Source: Mannheimia bovis (GTDB lineage Bacteria; Pseudomonadota; Gammaproteobacteria; Enterobacterales; Pasteurellaceae). Taken from it: 64,000 bases of DNA. The stretch is from assembly GCF_014541205.1 (NCBI RefSeq), contig NZ_CP061280.1:760798-824797 (forward strand). Direction: 5' to 3'. Positions 17,268 through 27,119 of this stretch are shown here, piece by piece. Under the pieces are notes generated by a model, which worked only from the letters and a program-made list of their open reading frames with translations, was not told the DNA's origin and searched no databases. How positions within the stretch are numbered: position 1 is the first letter of the stretch; every line of letters begins with the position of its first letter. Made by a program: the position numbers and the translations under genes.

Positions 17268-17984
17268 CTATGATGCCAACGCTTTACGTTGAGCATCAAC
17301 TAACTGGTTAATTCCTTGCTTCGCTAAATCTAATAAAGTCAGTAATTCCTCGTGAGAGAACGGCTCACCTTCGGCTGTACCTTGTACTTCCACCAAACGA
17401 CCATCTTCCACCATCACCACGTTCATATCGGTTTCAGCGTTGGAATCTTCCACATATTCTAAATCGCACACGGCTTCGCCTTCTACAATACCGACAGAAA
17501 TTGCCGCCACTAAACCTTTCATTGGGTTAGTTTTCAATGTGCCGTTTGCCACTAATTTATTCATTGCATCATATAATGCGACGCAAGCCCCCGTGATAGA
17601 TGCGGTGCGAGTGCCGCCGTCTGCTTGGATAACATCGCAATCCACTGTTACGGTGCGTTCGCCTAAGGCTTTTAAATCCACTACCGCACGCAAAGAGCGG
17701 GCGATTAAGCGTTGAATTTCCATTGTGCGTCCGCCTTGTTTGCCTTTTGCCGCTTCACGTTGGGTGCGAGAGTGAGTGGCACGAGGCAACATTCCATATT
17801 CAGCCGTAACCCAGCCTTGTTGCTGACCTTTTAAAAAACGGGGCACAGTGTCTTCCACTGTGGCATTGCATAGCACTTTGGTTTCACCGAATTCAATTAA
17901 CACCGAACCTTCAGCGTAACGAGTGTAGTTACGGGTAATTTTAATTTCTCTAACTTGGTTATTTGCTCGATTATTTGGACGCAT
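17268..17984 (-). CDS. rph: Ribonuclease PH
   Basis: Phosphate-dependent 3'-exoribonuclease that trims tRNA precursors. The 238 residues match the family length. [11 protein letters not shown] at the N-terminus, [20 protein letters not shown] (about residues 67-86, the phosphate and tRNA binding arginines) and [18 protein letters not shown] are the signature segments. It is divergent from yicC, the same rph-yicC pairing as in E. coli. Unlike the truncated E. coli K-12 rph allele, this copy is full length. RBS AAGGAAAA precedes the ATG. Confidence 0.96.
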   Translation of the reverse strand: MRPNNRANNQVREIKITRNYTRYAEGSVLIEFGETKVLCNATVEDTVPRFLKGQQQGWVTAEYGMLPRATHSRTQREAAKGKQGGRTMEIQRLIARSLRAVVDLKALGERTVTVDCDVIQADGGTRTASITGACVALYDAMNKLVANGTLKTNPMKGLVAAISVGIVEGEAVCDLEYVEDSNAETDMNVVMVEDGRLVEVQGTAEGEPFSHEELLTLLDLAKQGINQLVDAQRKALAS

Positions 17985-18113
17985 TTTCTTTTCCTTTTTG
18001 CTAAAATTTTTACCATTTTAACAAAGAAAACAGTAGAATGTGATTTTTCTTTAGTAAGATGAGTAGAGGTGGAATGTTTTCCGCCCAATAATATAAAAAC
18101 ACAAGGAATAACA

Positions 18114-18977
18114 ATGATTTATAGTATGACAGCCTTTGCCCATTTAGAAATTAAAAAGGAGTGGGGAAATGCAGTATGGGAAATTCGCTCGGTAAACCAG
18201 CGTTTTTTAGAAACCTATTTCCGCCTACCGGAGCAGTTTCGCAACCTTGAAATGGCTTTGCGTGAACGCCTACGTGCAACGCTGACCCGTGGTAAAGTGG
18301 AATGTAGTCTGCGTATTGATTTAAGCAAAACTCAAAATAGTGAAATCGCCTTAAATAAAGCCTATGCCGAACAAGTGATCCAATCGCTACAATGGATTAA
18401 AGAAACTGCAAATGAGGGCGAAATCAACCTTGTTGATGTATTGCGTTTTCCGGGCGTGGTGGATACGGAAAGCCAAGATTTAGACCAAATCGCCCAAGAT
18501 TTATTAGCCGGTTTTGAGCAAATTTTAGCGGACTTTATCGCAATGCGTGCGAGAGAGGGAGAAAACGTGCAAGCCTTAATTCAACAGCGTTTAGAGGCAA
18601 TTTCTGTTGAGGCGGCGAAAGTACAAACCTTAATGCCTGAAATTCTGCAATGGCAGAAAGAGCGTTTACAGCAACGTTTTGATGAGCTGAATTTACAGCT
18701 TGAGCCACAACGTTTAGAGCAAGAAATGGTACTGCTTGCTCAACGTGTTGATGTGGCGGAAGAATTAGACCGCTTGCAACTCCACGTTAAAGAAACCACC
18801 AATATTCTGAAAAAAGGTGGAGCAGTGGGGCGTAAATTAGATTTTATGATGCAAGAGCTTAACCGTGAATCGAACACGCTTGCGTCAAAATCCATTAATG
18901 CAGAGGTAACTAATTCTGCGGTGGAATTGAAAGTATTAATCGAACAAATGCGTGAGCAAATTCAAAATTTAGAGTAG
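18114..18977 (+). CDS. yicC: YicC family endoribonuclease
   Basis: Member of the YicC/YloC family, reported to act as an endoribonuclease or RNase adaptor in RNA decay. The 287-residue length equals that of E. coli YicC. The N-terminal YSMTAFA and SVNQRFLE motifs and the C-terminal GGAVGRKLDFMMQELNRESNTL block (DUF1732) are both present. ATG at 18114 is preferred over the upstream ATG at 18069 because AAGGA lies close before it. It is divergent from rph across 129 bp and 9 bp before ygfZ, so the two are probably co-transcribed. Confidence 0.93.
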   Translation: MIYSMTAFAHLEIKKEWGNAVWEIRSVNQRFLETYFRLPEQFRNLEMALRERLRATLTRGKVECSLRIDLSKTQNSEIALNKAYAEQVIQSLQWIKETANEGEINLVDVLRFPGVVDTESQDLDQIAQDLLAGFEQILADFIAMRAREGENVQALIQQRLEAISVEAAKVQTLMPEILQWQKERLQQRFDELNLQLEPQRLEQEMVLLAQRVDVAEELDRLQLHVKETTNILKKGGAVGRKLDFMMQELNRESNTLASKSINAEVTNSAVELKVLIEQMREQIQNLE

Positions 18978-18986
18978 GAATAAACT

Positions 18987-19874
18987 ATGAAATGTGAGTG
19001 CAATCAAATTATTGGATCTTACCCAACGCTCTGCGTGCAGCTTTCTCAGTATCGTTTAATTGAAATGGCAGGTGTTGATGCTGAGAAATACCTACAAGGG
19101 CAATTAACCTGTGATGTGGCAAAACTTGCGGTGGGTGATCACACCCTAACCAGCCATTGTGATCCGAAAGGCAAAATGAGTTCCCTTTTCCGCTTATACC
19201 GTGCGGAACAAGAGAAATTTATTGCAGTAATCCATCAAAGCCTACTGCCGGAAGCCTTAACCCAACTGAAAAAATATGCGGTATTTTCAAAAATTACCTT
19301 TAGTGAATTAGATACCCCAATTTATGGCGTGGCTGCGGAGCAAGTTGCAAAATTAAGTGAAAATTCGACCGCTTTAACCCTCATTCAGGGACAAAAACGT
19401 GCCTTTGTGTGGGGCGAAAACCTCGAGCCAAATGGTGATGAAAGTCTTTGGACGTTAATGGATATTCAAGACGGTATTCCGGTGTTATTGAAGGAAAATC
19501 AATTTGAATTAATTCCACAAGCGGCGAATTTACAACTATTGGAAAATGCAATTTCTTTCACTAAAGGTTGCTATATCGGGCAAGAAACTGTTGCTCGTGC
19601 CAAATATCGTGGAGCAAACAAACGAGCTTTGTTTACCCTTGCCGGCAAATTTGAAGACAATGTCGCTCTACCTGAACCAAGTTCAGCAGTGGAAATGCAA
19701 CTAGGTGGAAACTGGAAATGCACAGGAACAATATTAGCGAGTTCAACACACAGCAATATGTTATGGGTGCAAGTTGTGCTGAATAAAGATATAGAACCTG
19801 ATGCTCAATTTAGAGTAAAAGGTGTGAATTTGCAGGTAGTAAAACTGCCGTATAGTTTGGAAGAAAGTGAGTAA
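18987..19874 (+). CDS. ygfZ: Folate-binding Fe-S/tRNA modification factor YgfZ
   Basis: Tetrahydrofolate-binding protein of the GcvT-like fold that supports some iron-sulfur enzymes such as MiaB. The 295-residue protein contains the signature KGCYIGQE at about residues 193-200, including the conserved cysteine, followed by ARAKYRG. It begins 9 bp after yicC with AGGAAT upstream and converges on yfhL. Confidence 0.93.
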   Translation: MKCECNQIIGSYPTLCVQLSQYRLIEMAGVDAEKYLQGQLTCDVAKLAVGDHTLTSHCDPKGKMSSLFRLYRAEQEKFIAVIHQSLLPEALTQLKKYAVFSKITFSELDTPIYGVAAEQVAKLSENSTALTLIQGQKRAFVWGENLEPNGDESLWTLMDIQDGIPVLLKENQFELIPQAANLQLLENAISFTKGCYIGQETVARAKYRGANKRALFTLAGKFEDNVALPEPSSAVEMQLGGNWKCTGTILASSTHSNMLWVQVVLNKDIEPDAQFRVKGVNLQVVKLPYSLEESE

Positions 19875-19905
19875 AAGAGGCGGTCATAGTAATATGACCG
19901 TTTTT

Positions 19906-20166
19906 TTATATTTTATCAGGGTGATGGATCATCACAAATCGTTCCCAAAGTTGCTCTTCGGTTTCGATATGATCAGGATCTGTAATAATGCAGTTGGTGA
20001 TTGGGCAAACTTTTTGGCAGGTTGGTTTATCATAATGCCCAACGCACTCTGTGCATAATATGGGATCGATAACATAGATATCATCGCCCACCGAAATCGC
20101 ATCATTCGGGCATTCCGGTAAGCACATATCGCAGTTGGTACATTTGTGGGTAATTAATAAAGCCAT
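19906..20166 (-). CDS. yfhL: 2[4Fe-4S] ferredoxin YfhL
   Basis: Small cytosolic electron carrier of 86 residues. Two cysteine clusters are visible: CTNCDMCLPECP (from residue 9) and CTECVGHYDKPTCQKVCP (from about residue 38). The second has the extended CxxC spacing of the YfhL/Alvin ferredoxin type. Monocistronic, convergent with ygfZ. An uptake-sequence pair upstream (about 20192-20240) lies in the region shared with rbsD. Confidence 0.92.
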   Translation of the reverse strand: MALLITHKCTNCDMCLPECPNDAISVGDDIYVIDPILCTECVGHYDKPTCQKVCPITNCIITDPDHIETEEQLWERFVMIHHPDKI

Positions 20167-20271
20167 AAATTTGTGTGGAGAAAATAAAATTAAACAAGCG
20201 GTAGAATTTGTAAATTTTTTTACTAAATCGACCGCTTGTAACTAGGTTTTGCCTATTATAAAGCAAAATAA

Positions 20272-20287
20272 TTTGAACTACTTCACA
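20272..20287 (+). promoter_or_regulatory. CRP-type site upstream of rbsD
   Basis: TTTGA-N6-TCACA, one mismatch from the CRP consensus, with the same variant left half as at lctP. Centre 20279.5, about 61 bp before the start point inferred from the -10 at 20328. Confidence 0.7.
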
Positions 20288-20327
20288 TTTTTGCAATTTG
20301 GTTGTTTATCGTTGGGGAAAAATTTTT

Positions 20328-20333
20328 TATGAT
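20328..20333 (+). promoter_or_regulatory. -10 element of the rbs operon
   Basis: TATGAT. No good -35 stands 16-18 bases before it (TTATCG at 20306 is the nearest), which suits a CRP-dependent promoter. The start point near 20340 would lie inside the RbsR palindrome. Confidence 0.5.
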
Positions 20334-20335
20334 CT

Positions 20336-20353
20336 CATCGAAACGTTTCGATG
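20336..20353 (+). promoter_or_regulatory. RbsR operator
   Basis: CATCGAAACGTTTCGATG is a perfect 18-bp palindrome with the central CG of LacI-family operators. It overlaps the predicted start point of rbsD. The cognate repressor gene rbsR is the last gene of the operon. Confidence 0.85.
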
Positions 20354-20397
20354 GAGTGTTTTCCAAATGTAATGAAGCGAAATAAAGGGGAATTGAG

Positions 20398-20817
20398 ATG
20401 AAAAAAACAACAAATCTTAATGCACAACTTTCACATAGTATTGCTAAGCTTGGTCATACCGACAGTTTAACTATTTGTGATGCAGGATTGCCTATTCCAA
20501 ATGAAGTAGAGAGAATTGATTTAGCGTTAACTGCCGGTGTGCCGGGTTTTTTACAGACGTTTGATGTTGTGGTAGATGAGCTTTTTGTTGAGCGTGTATT
20601 AATTGCAGAAGAAATTAAGCAAAAAAATCCACAGATTTTAGCTGCTCTCTTAGAGCGTTTAGCTCAGCTTGAGCAAGTCCAACAGAATAAAATTCAAGTG
20701 GATTATGTTAATCACGAAATCTTTAAAGAGCAGACACACCATAGCAAAGCCGTTGTACGTACAGGTGAATGTTCGCCTTATGCCAACATTATTTTATATT
20801 CAGGTGTACCGTTTTAA
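20398..20817 (+). CDS. rbsD: D-ribose pyranase
   Basis: Converts beta-ribopyranose to beta-ribofuranose so that ribose can be phosphorylated by RbsK. The 139 residues match E. coli RbsD, with the [11 protein letters not shown] start containing the catalytic histidine region and [18 protein letters not shown] at the C-terminus. RBS AGGGGAATTG precedes the ATG. First gene of rbsDACBKR, 9 bp before rbsA. Confidence 0.95.
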   Translation: MKKTTNLNAQLSHSIAKLGHTDSLTICDAGLPIPNEVERIDLALTAGVPGFLQTFDVVVDELFVERVLIAEEIKQKNPQILAALLERLAQLEQVQQNKIQVDYVNHEIFKEQTHHSKAVVRTGECSPYANIILYSGVPF

Positions 20818-20826
20818 GGTGGAATG

Positions 20827-22323
20827 ATGGAAACCTTATTAAAAATGAATGGGATTGATAAATCTTTCCCGGGGGTAAAAGCACTCAGTAATGCTTGCTT
20901 GTCTGTGTATGCAGGGCGAGTAATGGCATTAATGGGGGAGAATGGTGCCGGTAAATCGACTTTAATGAAAGTATTGACGGGGATTTACAGTAAAGATGCA
21001 GGTTCAATTGCTTATTTAGGTCAAGAGGTTACTTTTAAAGGTCCGAAACATTCGCAAGAAGCCGGAATTAGCATTATCCATCAAGAGCTTAACTTAGTGG
21101 GTAATTTGACTATTGCCGAAAATATTTTTCTTGGGCGTGAATTTAGAACTGCTTGGGGAGCGATTGACTGGAAAAAAATGTACGCTGAGGCAGATAAATT
21201 ATTGGCTCGTTTAGGTGTAAAACATAGCAGTCATCAACTTTGTTCAGAATTATCAATTGGTGAACAGCAAATGGTGGAAATTGCTAAAGCGTTGAGTTTT
21301 GAATCTCGAGTGATCATTATGGACGAGCCAACCGATGCTTTAACTGATACGGAAACGGAAGCTCTATTTAAGGTTATTCACGAGCTAAAAGCAGAAAATC
21401 GAGGCATTGTGTATATTTCACACCGTTTAAAAGAAATTTTCCAGATTTGCGATGATGTTACTGTGCTTCGTGATGGTCAGTTTATCGGAGAACAAGTAAT
21501 TGCAGATATTGATGAAGATAAATTGATTGAAATGATGGTCGGTCGCCGCTTAGAAGAACAGTATCCTCATTTACAGCAAGAGCGTGGCGAGCTCCTTCTT
21601 GATGTGAAAAACCTAAGTGGAAGTGGTGTAAATGGGGTTTCATTCCAGTTACATAAAGGTGAGATTGTAGGGATTTCCGGTTTAATGGGAGCAGGGCGTA
21701 CCGAGTTAATGAAAGTGCTTTATGGGGCGTTACCGAAAACTACAGGTACGATTGAGTTAAAAGGAAAAGCGATTTCCAACAAATGTCCGCAAGATGGATT
21801 GGATAACGGCATCGTGTATATTTCAGAAGATCGTAAAGGCGATGGGCTAATTTTAGGAATGTCGGTAAAAGAAAATATGTCTTTGACTTCATTAGATCAT
21901 TTTTCCAAAGGTGGCTCTATTCGACACGATGCAGAAAGATTGGCGGTTGATGATTTTATCTTGATGTTTAATATCAAAACGCCAAGTCGAGATCAACAAA
22001 TTGGGTTACTGTCTGGCGGTAATCAGCAAAAAGTGGCGATTGCCAAAGGCTTGATGACTCGTCCAAATGTGTTGATTTTAGATGAACCAACACGTGGTGT
22101 TGATGTTGGGGCGAAAAAAGAGATTTACCAATTAATTAATGAATTTAAAAAAGATGGATTGAGTATTTTGATGGTTTCGTCTGATATGCCGGAAGTGCTT
22201 GGAATGAGTGATCGCATATTAGTGATGCACGAAGGCAGAATTAGTGCAGAATTTTCGCGTGAAGAAGCAACTCAAGAAAAATTGTTGGCAGCAGCTATCG
22301 GTAAAAATACGGTATTAAATTAA
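20827..22323 (+). CDS. rbsA: Ribose ABC transporter ATP-binding protein
   Basis: Energises ribose import. The 498 residues hold two ABC domains in tandem. The first has Walker [10 protein letters not shown] (about 38-46), signature LSIGEQQ and Walker B IIMDEPTD. The second has a degenerate Walker A GAGRTE without the lysine, as is normal in RbsA, and signature LSGGNQQ. A second in-frame ATG lies at 20824; 20827 is chosen because the AAGG motif then sits 7 bases away and [12 protein letters not shown] aligns with E. coli. Gap to rbsC is 9 bp. Confidence 0.95.
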   Translation: METLLKMNGIDKSFPGVKALSNACLSVYAGRVMALMGENGAGKSTLMKVLTGIYSKDAGSIAYLGQEVTFKGPKHSQEAGISIIHQELNLVGNLTIAENIFLGREFRTAWGAIDWKKMYAEADKLLARLGVKHSSHQLCSELSIGEQQMVEIAKALSFESRVIIMDEPTDALTDTETEALFKVIHELKAENRGIVYISHRLKEIFQICDDVTVLRDGQFIGEQVIADIDEDKLIEMMVGRRLEEQYPHLQQERGELLLDVKNLSGSGVNGVSFQLHKGEIVGISGLMGAGRTELMKVLYGALPKTTGTIELKGKAISNKCPQDGLDNGIVYISEDRKGDGLILGMSVKENMSLTSLDHFSKGGSIRHDAERLAVDDFILMFNIKTPSRDQQIGLLSGGNQQKVAIAKGLMTRPNVLILDEPTRGVDVGAKKEIYQLINEFKKDGLSILMVSSDMPEVLGMSDRILVMHEGRISAEFSREEATQEKLLAAAIGKNTVLN

Positions 22324-22332
22324 GGTGTTCTT

Positions 22333-23301
22333 ATGACAACTCAAGCAAATAAATTTCAACTAGGCAAATTTTTAATAGAGCAACGCTCTTTTGTTGCCTT
22401 ATTTATTTTAATCATCATTGTTTCAATGATTAACCCTGATTTCTTCAGTGTAGATAACATTCTCAATATTTTACGCCAAACTTCTGTGAATGCGATTATT
22501 GCAGTAGGAATGACGTTCGTGATTTTAATCGCCGGGATTGATTTATCGGTTGGTTCTGTTTTAGCTTTAACAGGAGCGGTTGCCGCCTCTTTAGTCGGTT
22601 CTGAATTACCGATTTTCCTTGTTATTCCATTAGTGTTATTACTTGGTACAGCTTTTGGTGGAATTAGTGGTGCGATTGTGGCGAAAGGTAAAGTCCAAGC
22701 CTTTATTGCAACATTAGTTACAATGACATTACTGCGTGGTATCACAATGGTTTACACCGATGGCAGACCAATTAGTACAGGTTTTTCTGATCAAGCCGAT
22801 GCGTTTTCTTTTATTGGTACAGGTTATTTATTTGGTATTCCGTTCCCTATTTGGATTATGGCAGTTGTGTTTGCGATAGCGTGGTATATCTTGAAACATA
22901 CGCCGATCGGTCGTTATATTTATGCCTTAGGTGGAAATGAAGCAGCAACTCAGCTTTCAGGAATTAATGTTAATAAAATAAAAATTTTCGTTTTTGCAGT
23001 AAGCGGCTTTTTATCCGCACTGGCAGGCTTAATTGTAACTTCACGCCTTTCTTCTGCACAGCCAACAGCCGGTGTTTCTTATGAATTAGATGCAATTGCA
23101 GCAGTTGTGGTTGGTGGAACTAGTTTAATGGGGGGTAAAGGACGTGTAATGGGCACATTAGTTGGGGCATTAATTATCGGTTTCTTAAACAATGCACTCA
23201 ACTTATTGGATATTTCTTCATATTATCAGATGATTGCTAAAGCATTGGTGATTTTAGCAGCCGTATTAGCTGATAATTATTTAGGTACTAAAAAAGTGTA
23301 A
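22333..23301 (+). CDS. rbsC: Ribose ABC transporter permease
   Basis: Inner-membrane channel of the ribose importer. The 322-residue protein has about 8-10 hydrophobic segments. Family stretches [21 protein letters not shown] and [11 protein letters not shown] (the cytoplasmic loop that docks on RbsA) are present. It starts 9 bp after rbsA and ends 22 bp before rbsB, within the same operon. Confidence 0.95.
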   Translation: MTTQANKFQLGKFLIEQRSFVALFILIIIVSMINPDFFSVDNILNILRQTSVNAIIAVGMTFVILIAGIDLSVGSVLALTGAVAASLVGSELPIFLVIPLVLLLGTAFGGISGAIVAKGKVQAFIATLVTMTLLRGITMVYTDGRPISTGFSDQADAFSFIGTGYLFGIPFPIWIMAVVFAIAWYILKHTPIGRYIYALGGNEAATQLSGINVNKIKIFVFAVSGFLSALAGLIVTSRLSSAQPTAGVSYELDAIAAVVVGGTSLMGGKGRVMGTLVGALIIGFLNNALNLLDISSYYQMIAKALVILAAVLADNYLGTKKV

Positions 23302-23323
23302 TCATCTTCAAAGGAGATTTTCT

Positions 23324-24202
23324 ATGAAAAAATTAACAACTATCGCTTCAGCAATTATGTTGAGTTTATCTGTTGCGGCTACGGCTTCAGCAAAAGACAC
23401 TATTGCATTAGCAGTATCAACGTTAGATAACCCATTCTTCGTGAGCCTTAAAGATGGTGCTCAAAAGAAAGCTGATGAATTAGGCTACAAATTAGTGGTG
23501 CTTGATTCACAAAATGACCCGGCAAAAGAGCTTTCTAATGTGGAAGACTTAACCGTACGTGGTGCGAAAGTATTGCTAATTAACCCAACTGATTCAGAAG
23601 CGGTCGGAAATGCGGTAGCAATTGCAAATCGTAATAAAATCCCTGTAATTACGCTTGACCGTGGTGCAGCAAAAGGCGATGTAGTCAGCCATATTGCATC
23701 AGACAACGTAGCAGGCGGTAAAATGGCTGGTGATTTCATCGCACAAAAATTAGGTGAGGGTGCGAAAGTTATCCAATTAGAAGGTATTGCAGGTACATCA
23801 GCGGCTCGTGAACGTGGCGAAGGCTTTAAACAAGCAATTGATGCTCATAAATTCAATGTATTGGCAAGCCAGCCAGCCGATTTTGACCGCACAAAAGGTT
23901 TGAATGTAACGGAAAACTTATTAGCGAGTAAATCGGATGTACAAGCGATTTTCGCTCAAAATGATGAAATGGCATTAGGTGCATTACGTGCAGTAGGTGC
24001 GGCGAAGAAAGAGGTATTAATCGTTGGCTTTGACGGTACAGATGATGGTGTAAAAGCAGTAGAAAGTGGTAAATTAGCGGCAACTATCGCTCAACAACCA
24101 GACTTAATCGGCTCACTTGGCGTGGAAACTGCTGACAAAGTGTTAAAAGGCGAAAAAGTAGAAGCGAAAATCCCAGTAGATTTAAAAGTTATCACAAAAT
24201 AA
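23324..24202 (+). CDS. rbsB: Ribose-binding periplasmic protein
   Basis: Periplasmic receptor that delivers ribose to RbsAC. The 292 residues begin with a signal peptide, [13 protein letters not shown]...ATASA, probably cleaved after residue 23. The mature part begins [16 protein letters not shown], like E. coli RbsB, and includes the sugar-contact segment around [18 protein letters not shown] is strong. Two hairpins follow the stop, which fits higher expression of the binding protein than of rbsK. Confidence 0.95.
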   Translation: MKKLTTIASAIMLSLSVAATASAKDTIALAVSTLDNPFFVSLKDGAQKKADELGYKLVVLDSQNDPAKELSNVEDLTVRGAKVLLINPTDSEAVGNAVAIANRNKIPVITLDRGAAKGDVVSHIASDNVAGGKMAGDFIAQKLGEGAKVIQLEGIAGTSAARERGEGFKQAIDAHKFNVLASQPADFDRTKGLNVTENLLASKSDVQAIFAQNDEMALGALRAVGAAKKEVLIVGFDGTDDGVKAVESGKLAATIAQQPDLIGSLGVETADKVLKGEKVEAKIPVDLKVITK

Positions 24203-24210
24203 TCGCTTTA

Positions 24211-24264
24211 CAGCCCCAGAAGGGCTGAATTATGCTTAACCCGGTACGGCTTTGCCGTGCTGGG
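24211..24264 (+). other. Two tandem hairpins between rbsB and rbsK
   Basis: CAGCCC-N5-GGGCTG (24211-24227) is followed by a longer imperfect stem from CCCGG to CTGGG with a TTT loop (24240-24264). Neither has a U-run. They may protect the 3' end of the rbsDACB message or attenuate rbsKR. Confidence 0.55.
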
Positions 24265-24296
24265 CAAGCAAAGATTTTGGCAACTAAGGACTTATT

Positions 24297-25214
24297 ATGA
24301 AAAACCTCACCGTACTCGGCAGCATTAACGCTGATCACGTTATTTCCGTTCCCTATTTTGCTAAACCGGGCGAAACTTTGACTGGGCATAGCTATCACAT
24401 TGCTTATGGCGGTAAAGGAGCGAATCAGGCGGTTGCTGCAGCTCGGCTTGGGGCAAAAGTATCTTTTATCGGCTGCATTGGTGATGATGGCATCGGTCAA
24501 GCAATGAAAACCGCTTTTGAGAAAGATGGTATTAATACTCGCCCGATCAAATCCGTGGCAAATGAAATGACCGGTATTGCAATGATTCAAGTAGCAGAAT
24601 CGGGCGAAAACAGTATTGTGATTTCGGCAGGAGCAAACGGGCATTTAGATGAAACTGTTGTGGCTGAATTTCAATCGGAAATTACACAAGCTGATTGCTT
24701 ATTAATGCAGTTAGAAACCCCTTTACCTGCGATTATTCAAGCAGCGAAAATCGCTAAAGAAAATAACACGCAAGTAGTGCTGAATCCTGCACCTGCCAGA
24801 GCATTACCTGATGAGCTACTAAGCCTGCTAGATATGATTACCCCAAATGAAACAGAGGCGGAAATTTTAACGAGTATAAAAGTAGTTGATGAAGCAAGTG
24901 CGAAGCTGGCAGCTCAAGCCTTCCACCAAAAAGGTATTGAGAAAGTGCTGATTACATTGGGTTCAAAAGGTGTTTTTGTGAGTGAAAACGGACAAGGCGA
25001 AATTGTAGCGGGTTTTCGTGTTAATGCAGTTGATACGACCGCAGCAGGAGATACCTTTAACGGTGCATTGGTTACCGCAATGTTAGAAGATAAACCGCTT
25101 AATGAGGCAATTCGTTTTGCACACGCAGCCGCTGCGATTAGCGTAACCCGAAAAGGAGCCCAGCCGTCTATTCCAAGCCGTCAAGAAACCTTAGATTTTT
25201 TGAGTAAGCAGTAA
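24297..25214 (+). CDS. rbsK: Ribokinase
   Basis: Phosphorylates ribose to ribose 5-phosphate, feeding the pentose phosphate pathway. The 305-residue PfkB-family protein has the first signature GGKGANQAVAAARLG at about 39-53 and the second DTTAAGDTFNGAL near residue 250, where the Asp of AAGD is the catalytic base. It follows rbsB after 94 bp containing two hairpins; rbsR follows after an uptake sequence. Confidence 0.95.
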   Translation: MKNLTVLGSINADHVISVPYFAKPGETLTGHSYHIAYGGKGANQAVAAARLGAKVSFIGCIGDDGIGQAMKTAFEKDGINTRPIKSVANEMTGIAMIQVAESGENSIVISAGANGHLDETVVAEFQSEITQADCLLMQLETPLPAIIQAAKIAKENNTQVVLNPAPARALPDELLSLLDMITPNETEAEILTSIKVVDEASAKLAAQAFHQKGIEKVLITLGSKGVFVSENGQGEIVAGFRVNAVDTTAAGDTFNGALVTAMLEDKPLNEAIRFAHAAAAISVTRKGAQPSIPSRQETLDFLSKQ

Positions 25215-25245
25215 CAAGCGGTCGTTTTTCTAAGGAATTTTGCAA

Positions 25246-26256
25246 ATGGCAACGATGAAGGATATTGCACGCCTCGCACAGGTTTCGACCTCAACGGTTT
25301 CCCACGTTATCAACAACAGTCGTTTTGTGAGTGAGGAAATTCGGGAAAAAGTTCAGCGGGTGGTTAAAGAGCTAAATTATACGCCTTCTGCATTGGCTCG
25401 CAGCCTAAAAGTCAATGAAACTAAAACCATTGGAATGTTGGTTACTGCAACCAGCAACCCATTTTTTGCAGAAGTGATGGCAGGTGTTGAGCTATATTGC
25501 CAGCAACACCACTATAACCTGATTATTGCCACTACCAATGGTGATGCTGAGCGTTTACAACATCATTTGCAAACGCTTATTCAACGTAAAGTTGATGGCT
25601 TACTACTAATGTGTGGCGATGCCAGATTGAATGCTGATGATAACCTAAATATTCCTCTACCAATGGTCGTTGTGGACTGGTGGTTTACGGAATTGAATGC
25701 GGATAAAATTTTTGAAAATTCAACATCCGGTGGCTATCTTGCCACAAAAACCTTAATTGATGCAGGGCATTCTAATATTGCGATTATTACAGGAAATCTA
25801 AAAAAATCATTGGCAAAAAACCGTTTAGAAGGCTACAAAAAAGCCCTAGCGGAGGCTAATATTCCACTTAACCCAAATTGGATTATTGAAAGCCATTTTG
25901 ATTTTGCAGGTGGTGTAGATGGAATGAATACTTTGCTTACTCAATCTAAAAAACCAACGGCGGTTTTCGCCTGTAGTGATACGATTGCTCTGGGTGCTTA
26001 CCAAGCTGTTTGGCAACAAGGTTTAAGTGTACCGCAAGATATTTCAATTATTGGCTACGATGATATTGAACTGGCAAAATATCTCTCTCCACCACTTTCT
26101 ACCATTAGCCAACCGAAAGCTGAACTTGGTAAATTGGCGGTAGAAACCTTGTTAAAGCGAATTCGTACTAAATCTACAGCATTTCAGACTATTATGCTAG
26201 AGCCTGAATTAGTGTTACGAAGTTCGATCCGCACTATAAATAAAAATGCCGAATAA
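25246..26256 (+). CDS. rbsR: Ribose operon repressor, LacI family
   Basis: Transcriptional repressor that releases DNA on binding ribose. The 336 residues comprise an N-terminal LacI helix-turn-helix ([20 protein letters not shown], from residue 4) and a periplasmic-binding-protein-like effector domain. [11 protein letters not shown] corresponds to E. coli RbsR (MATMKDVARLA), so ATG 25246 is chosen over an upstream TTG. The spacing AAGGAATTTTGCAAATG overlaps an extended uptake sequence, meaning the RBS is part of that element. The likely target is the palindrome at 20336-20353. Confidence 0.94.
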   Translation: MATMKDIARLAQVSTSTVSHVINNSRFVSEEIREKVQRVVKELNYTPSALARSLKVNETKTIGMLVTATSNPFFAEVMAGVELYCQQHHYNLIIATTNGDAERLQHHLQTLIQRKVDGLLLMCGDARLNADDNLNIPLPMVVVDWWFTELNADKIFENSTSGGYLATKTLIDAGHSNIAIITGNLKKSLAKNRLEGYKKALAEANIPLNPNWIIESHFDFAGGVDGMNTLLTQSKKPTAVFACSDTIALGAYQAVWQQGLSVPQDISIIGYDDIELAKYLSPPLSTISQPKAELGKLAVETLLKRIRTKSTAFQTIMLEPELVLRSSIRTINKNAE

Positions 26257-26291
26257 CTTTACGCTATTCAGCATTTTGCCTTGAAATCTTA

Positions 26292-26921
26292 TTAACCTTT
26301 TTGTTGTTCTAAATATAGCACGGTTGCAGCCACTCGAGAGTGAACATTGAGCTTACGCAGCAAGTTGCGGATATGCACTTTTACCGTTTCTTCAGAAATA
26401 AAGAGTTGGGCTGCAATCTGCTTGTTCGACATTCCGGTTGCGATCCACTGCAATACATCCAGCTCACGATCGGTTAAGCAGCTTAGCGGATCATTTTCCG
26501 GTTGGCGGTTTAACAAGTGCTGGCGAACGGTTTCGCTTAATACTACTTCGCCTGCGGCAGCTCTTCGAATATTATCCAACAATTCCGGGGTATCGGTATC
26601 TTTTAATAAATAGCCATCAACACCTGCATCCATTAAGGCGAACACGTCTGATTGCTCGTCAGAAACCGTTAGCATAATAATGCGGGCATCTACGCCTTGA
26701 GAACGTAATGAACGTAAGGTATCTAACCCAGAGATGCCTTTCATATTTAAGTCTAAAATAATCACATCCGGCTCAAGTTGTAATGCCAGTTTGATGCCAT
26801 CTGTGCCGTTACTGGCTTCGCCCACTACTGAAAATTGATCGTCAAGTTCCAATAGCTGACGCATTCCCTGACGCATCAGCGGGTGGTCGTCAATCAATAA
26901 AATACGAGTTGGAGTAGTCAT
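26292..26921 (-). CDS. narP: Nitrate/nitrite response regulator NarP
   Basis: LuxR/FixJ-type response regulator controlling anaerobic respiration genes in response to nitrate/nitrite through NarQ. The 209-residue product has a receiver domain with D11-D12, phosphoacceptor D57 (IILDLNM) and K107 (LLKD), then a C-terminal LuxR-type HTH (LTDRELDVLQWIATGMSNKQ). The ATG at 26921 is chosen over the open upstream frame because GGGAGAAACAA precedes it. The sensor narQ is not in the window. NarP as the only Nar regulator is usual in Pasteurellaceae. It is divergent from rlmL. Confidence 0.9.
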   Translation of the reverse strand: MTTPTRILLIDDHPLMRQGMRQLLELDDQFSVVGEASNGTDGIKLALQLEPDVIILDLNMKGISGLDTLRSLRSQGVDARIIMLTVSDEQSDVFALMDAGVDGYLLKDTDTPELLDNIRRAAAGEVVLSETVRQHLLNRQPENDPLSCLTDRELDVLQWIATGMSNKQIAAQLFISEETVKVHIRNLLRKLNVHSRVAATVLYLEQQKG

Positions 26922-27119
26922 TTGTTTCTCCCGTTTTCTTCCCTCATTTAATCGACTAATTTTGCGATCATTGATTAAAAATAGCAAGTTTTGCCCTCTT
27001 ATAAAACACGGTTTTTTTGATCTGTGCTAATTTTTTACACAAAAGAAATTGCAAAACTTTGCAAGAAAAAGACCGCTTGTTCGGCTATAATGGGCAAAAT
27101 TTTCTATGAGAAAACCAGA

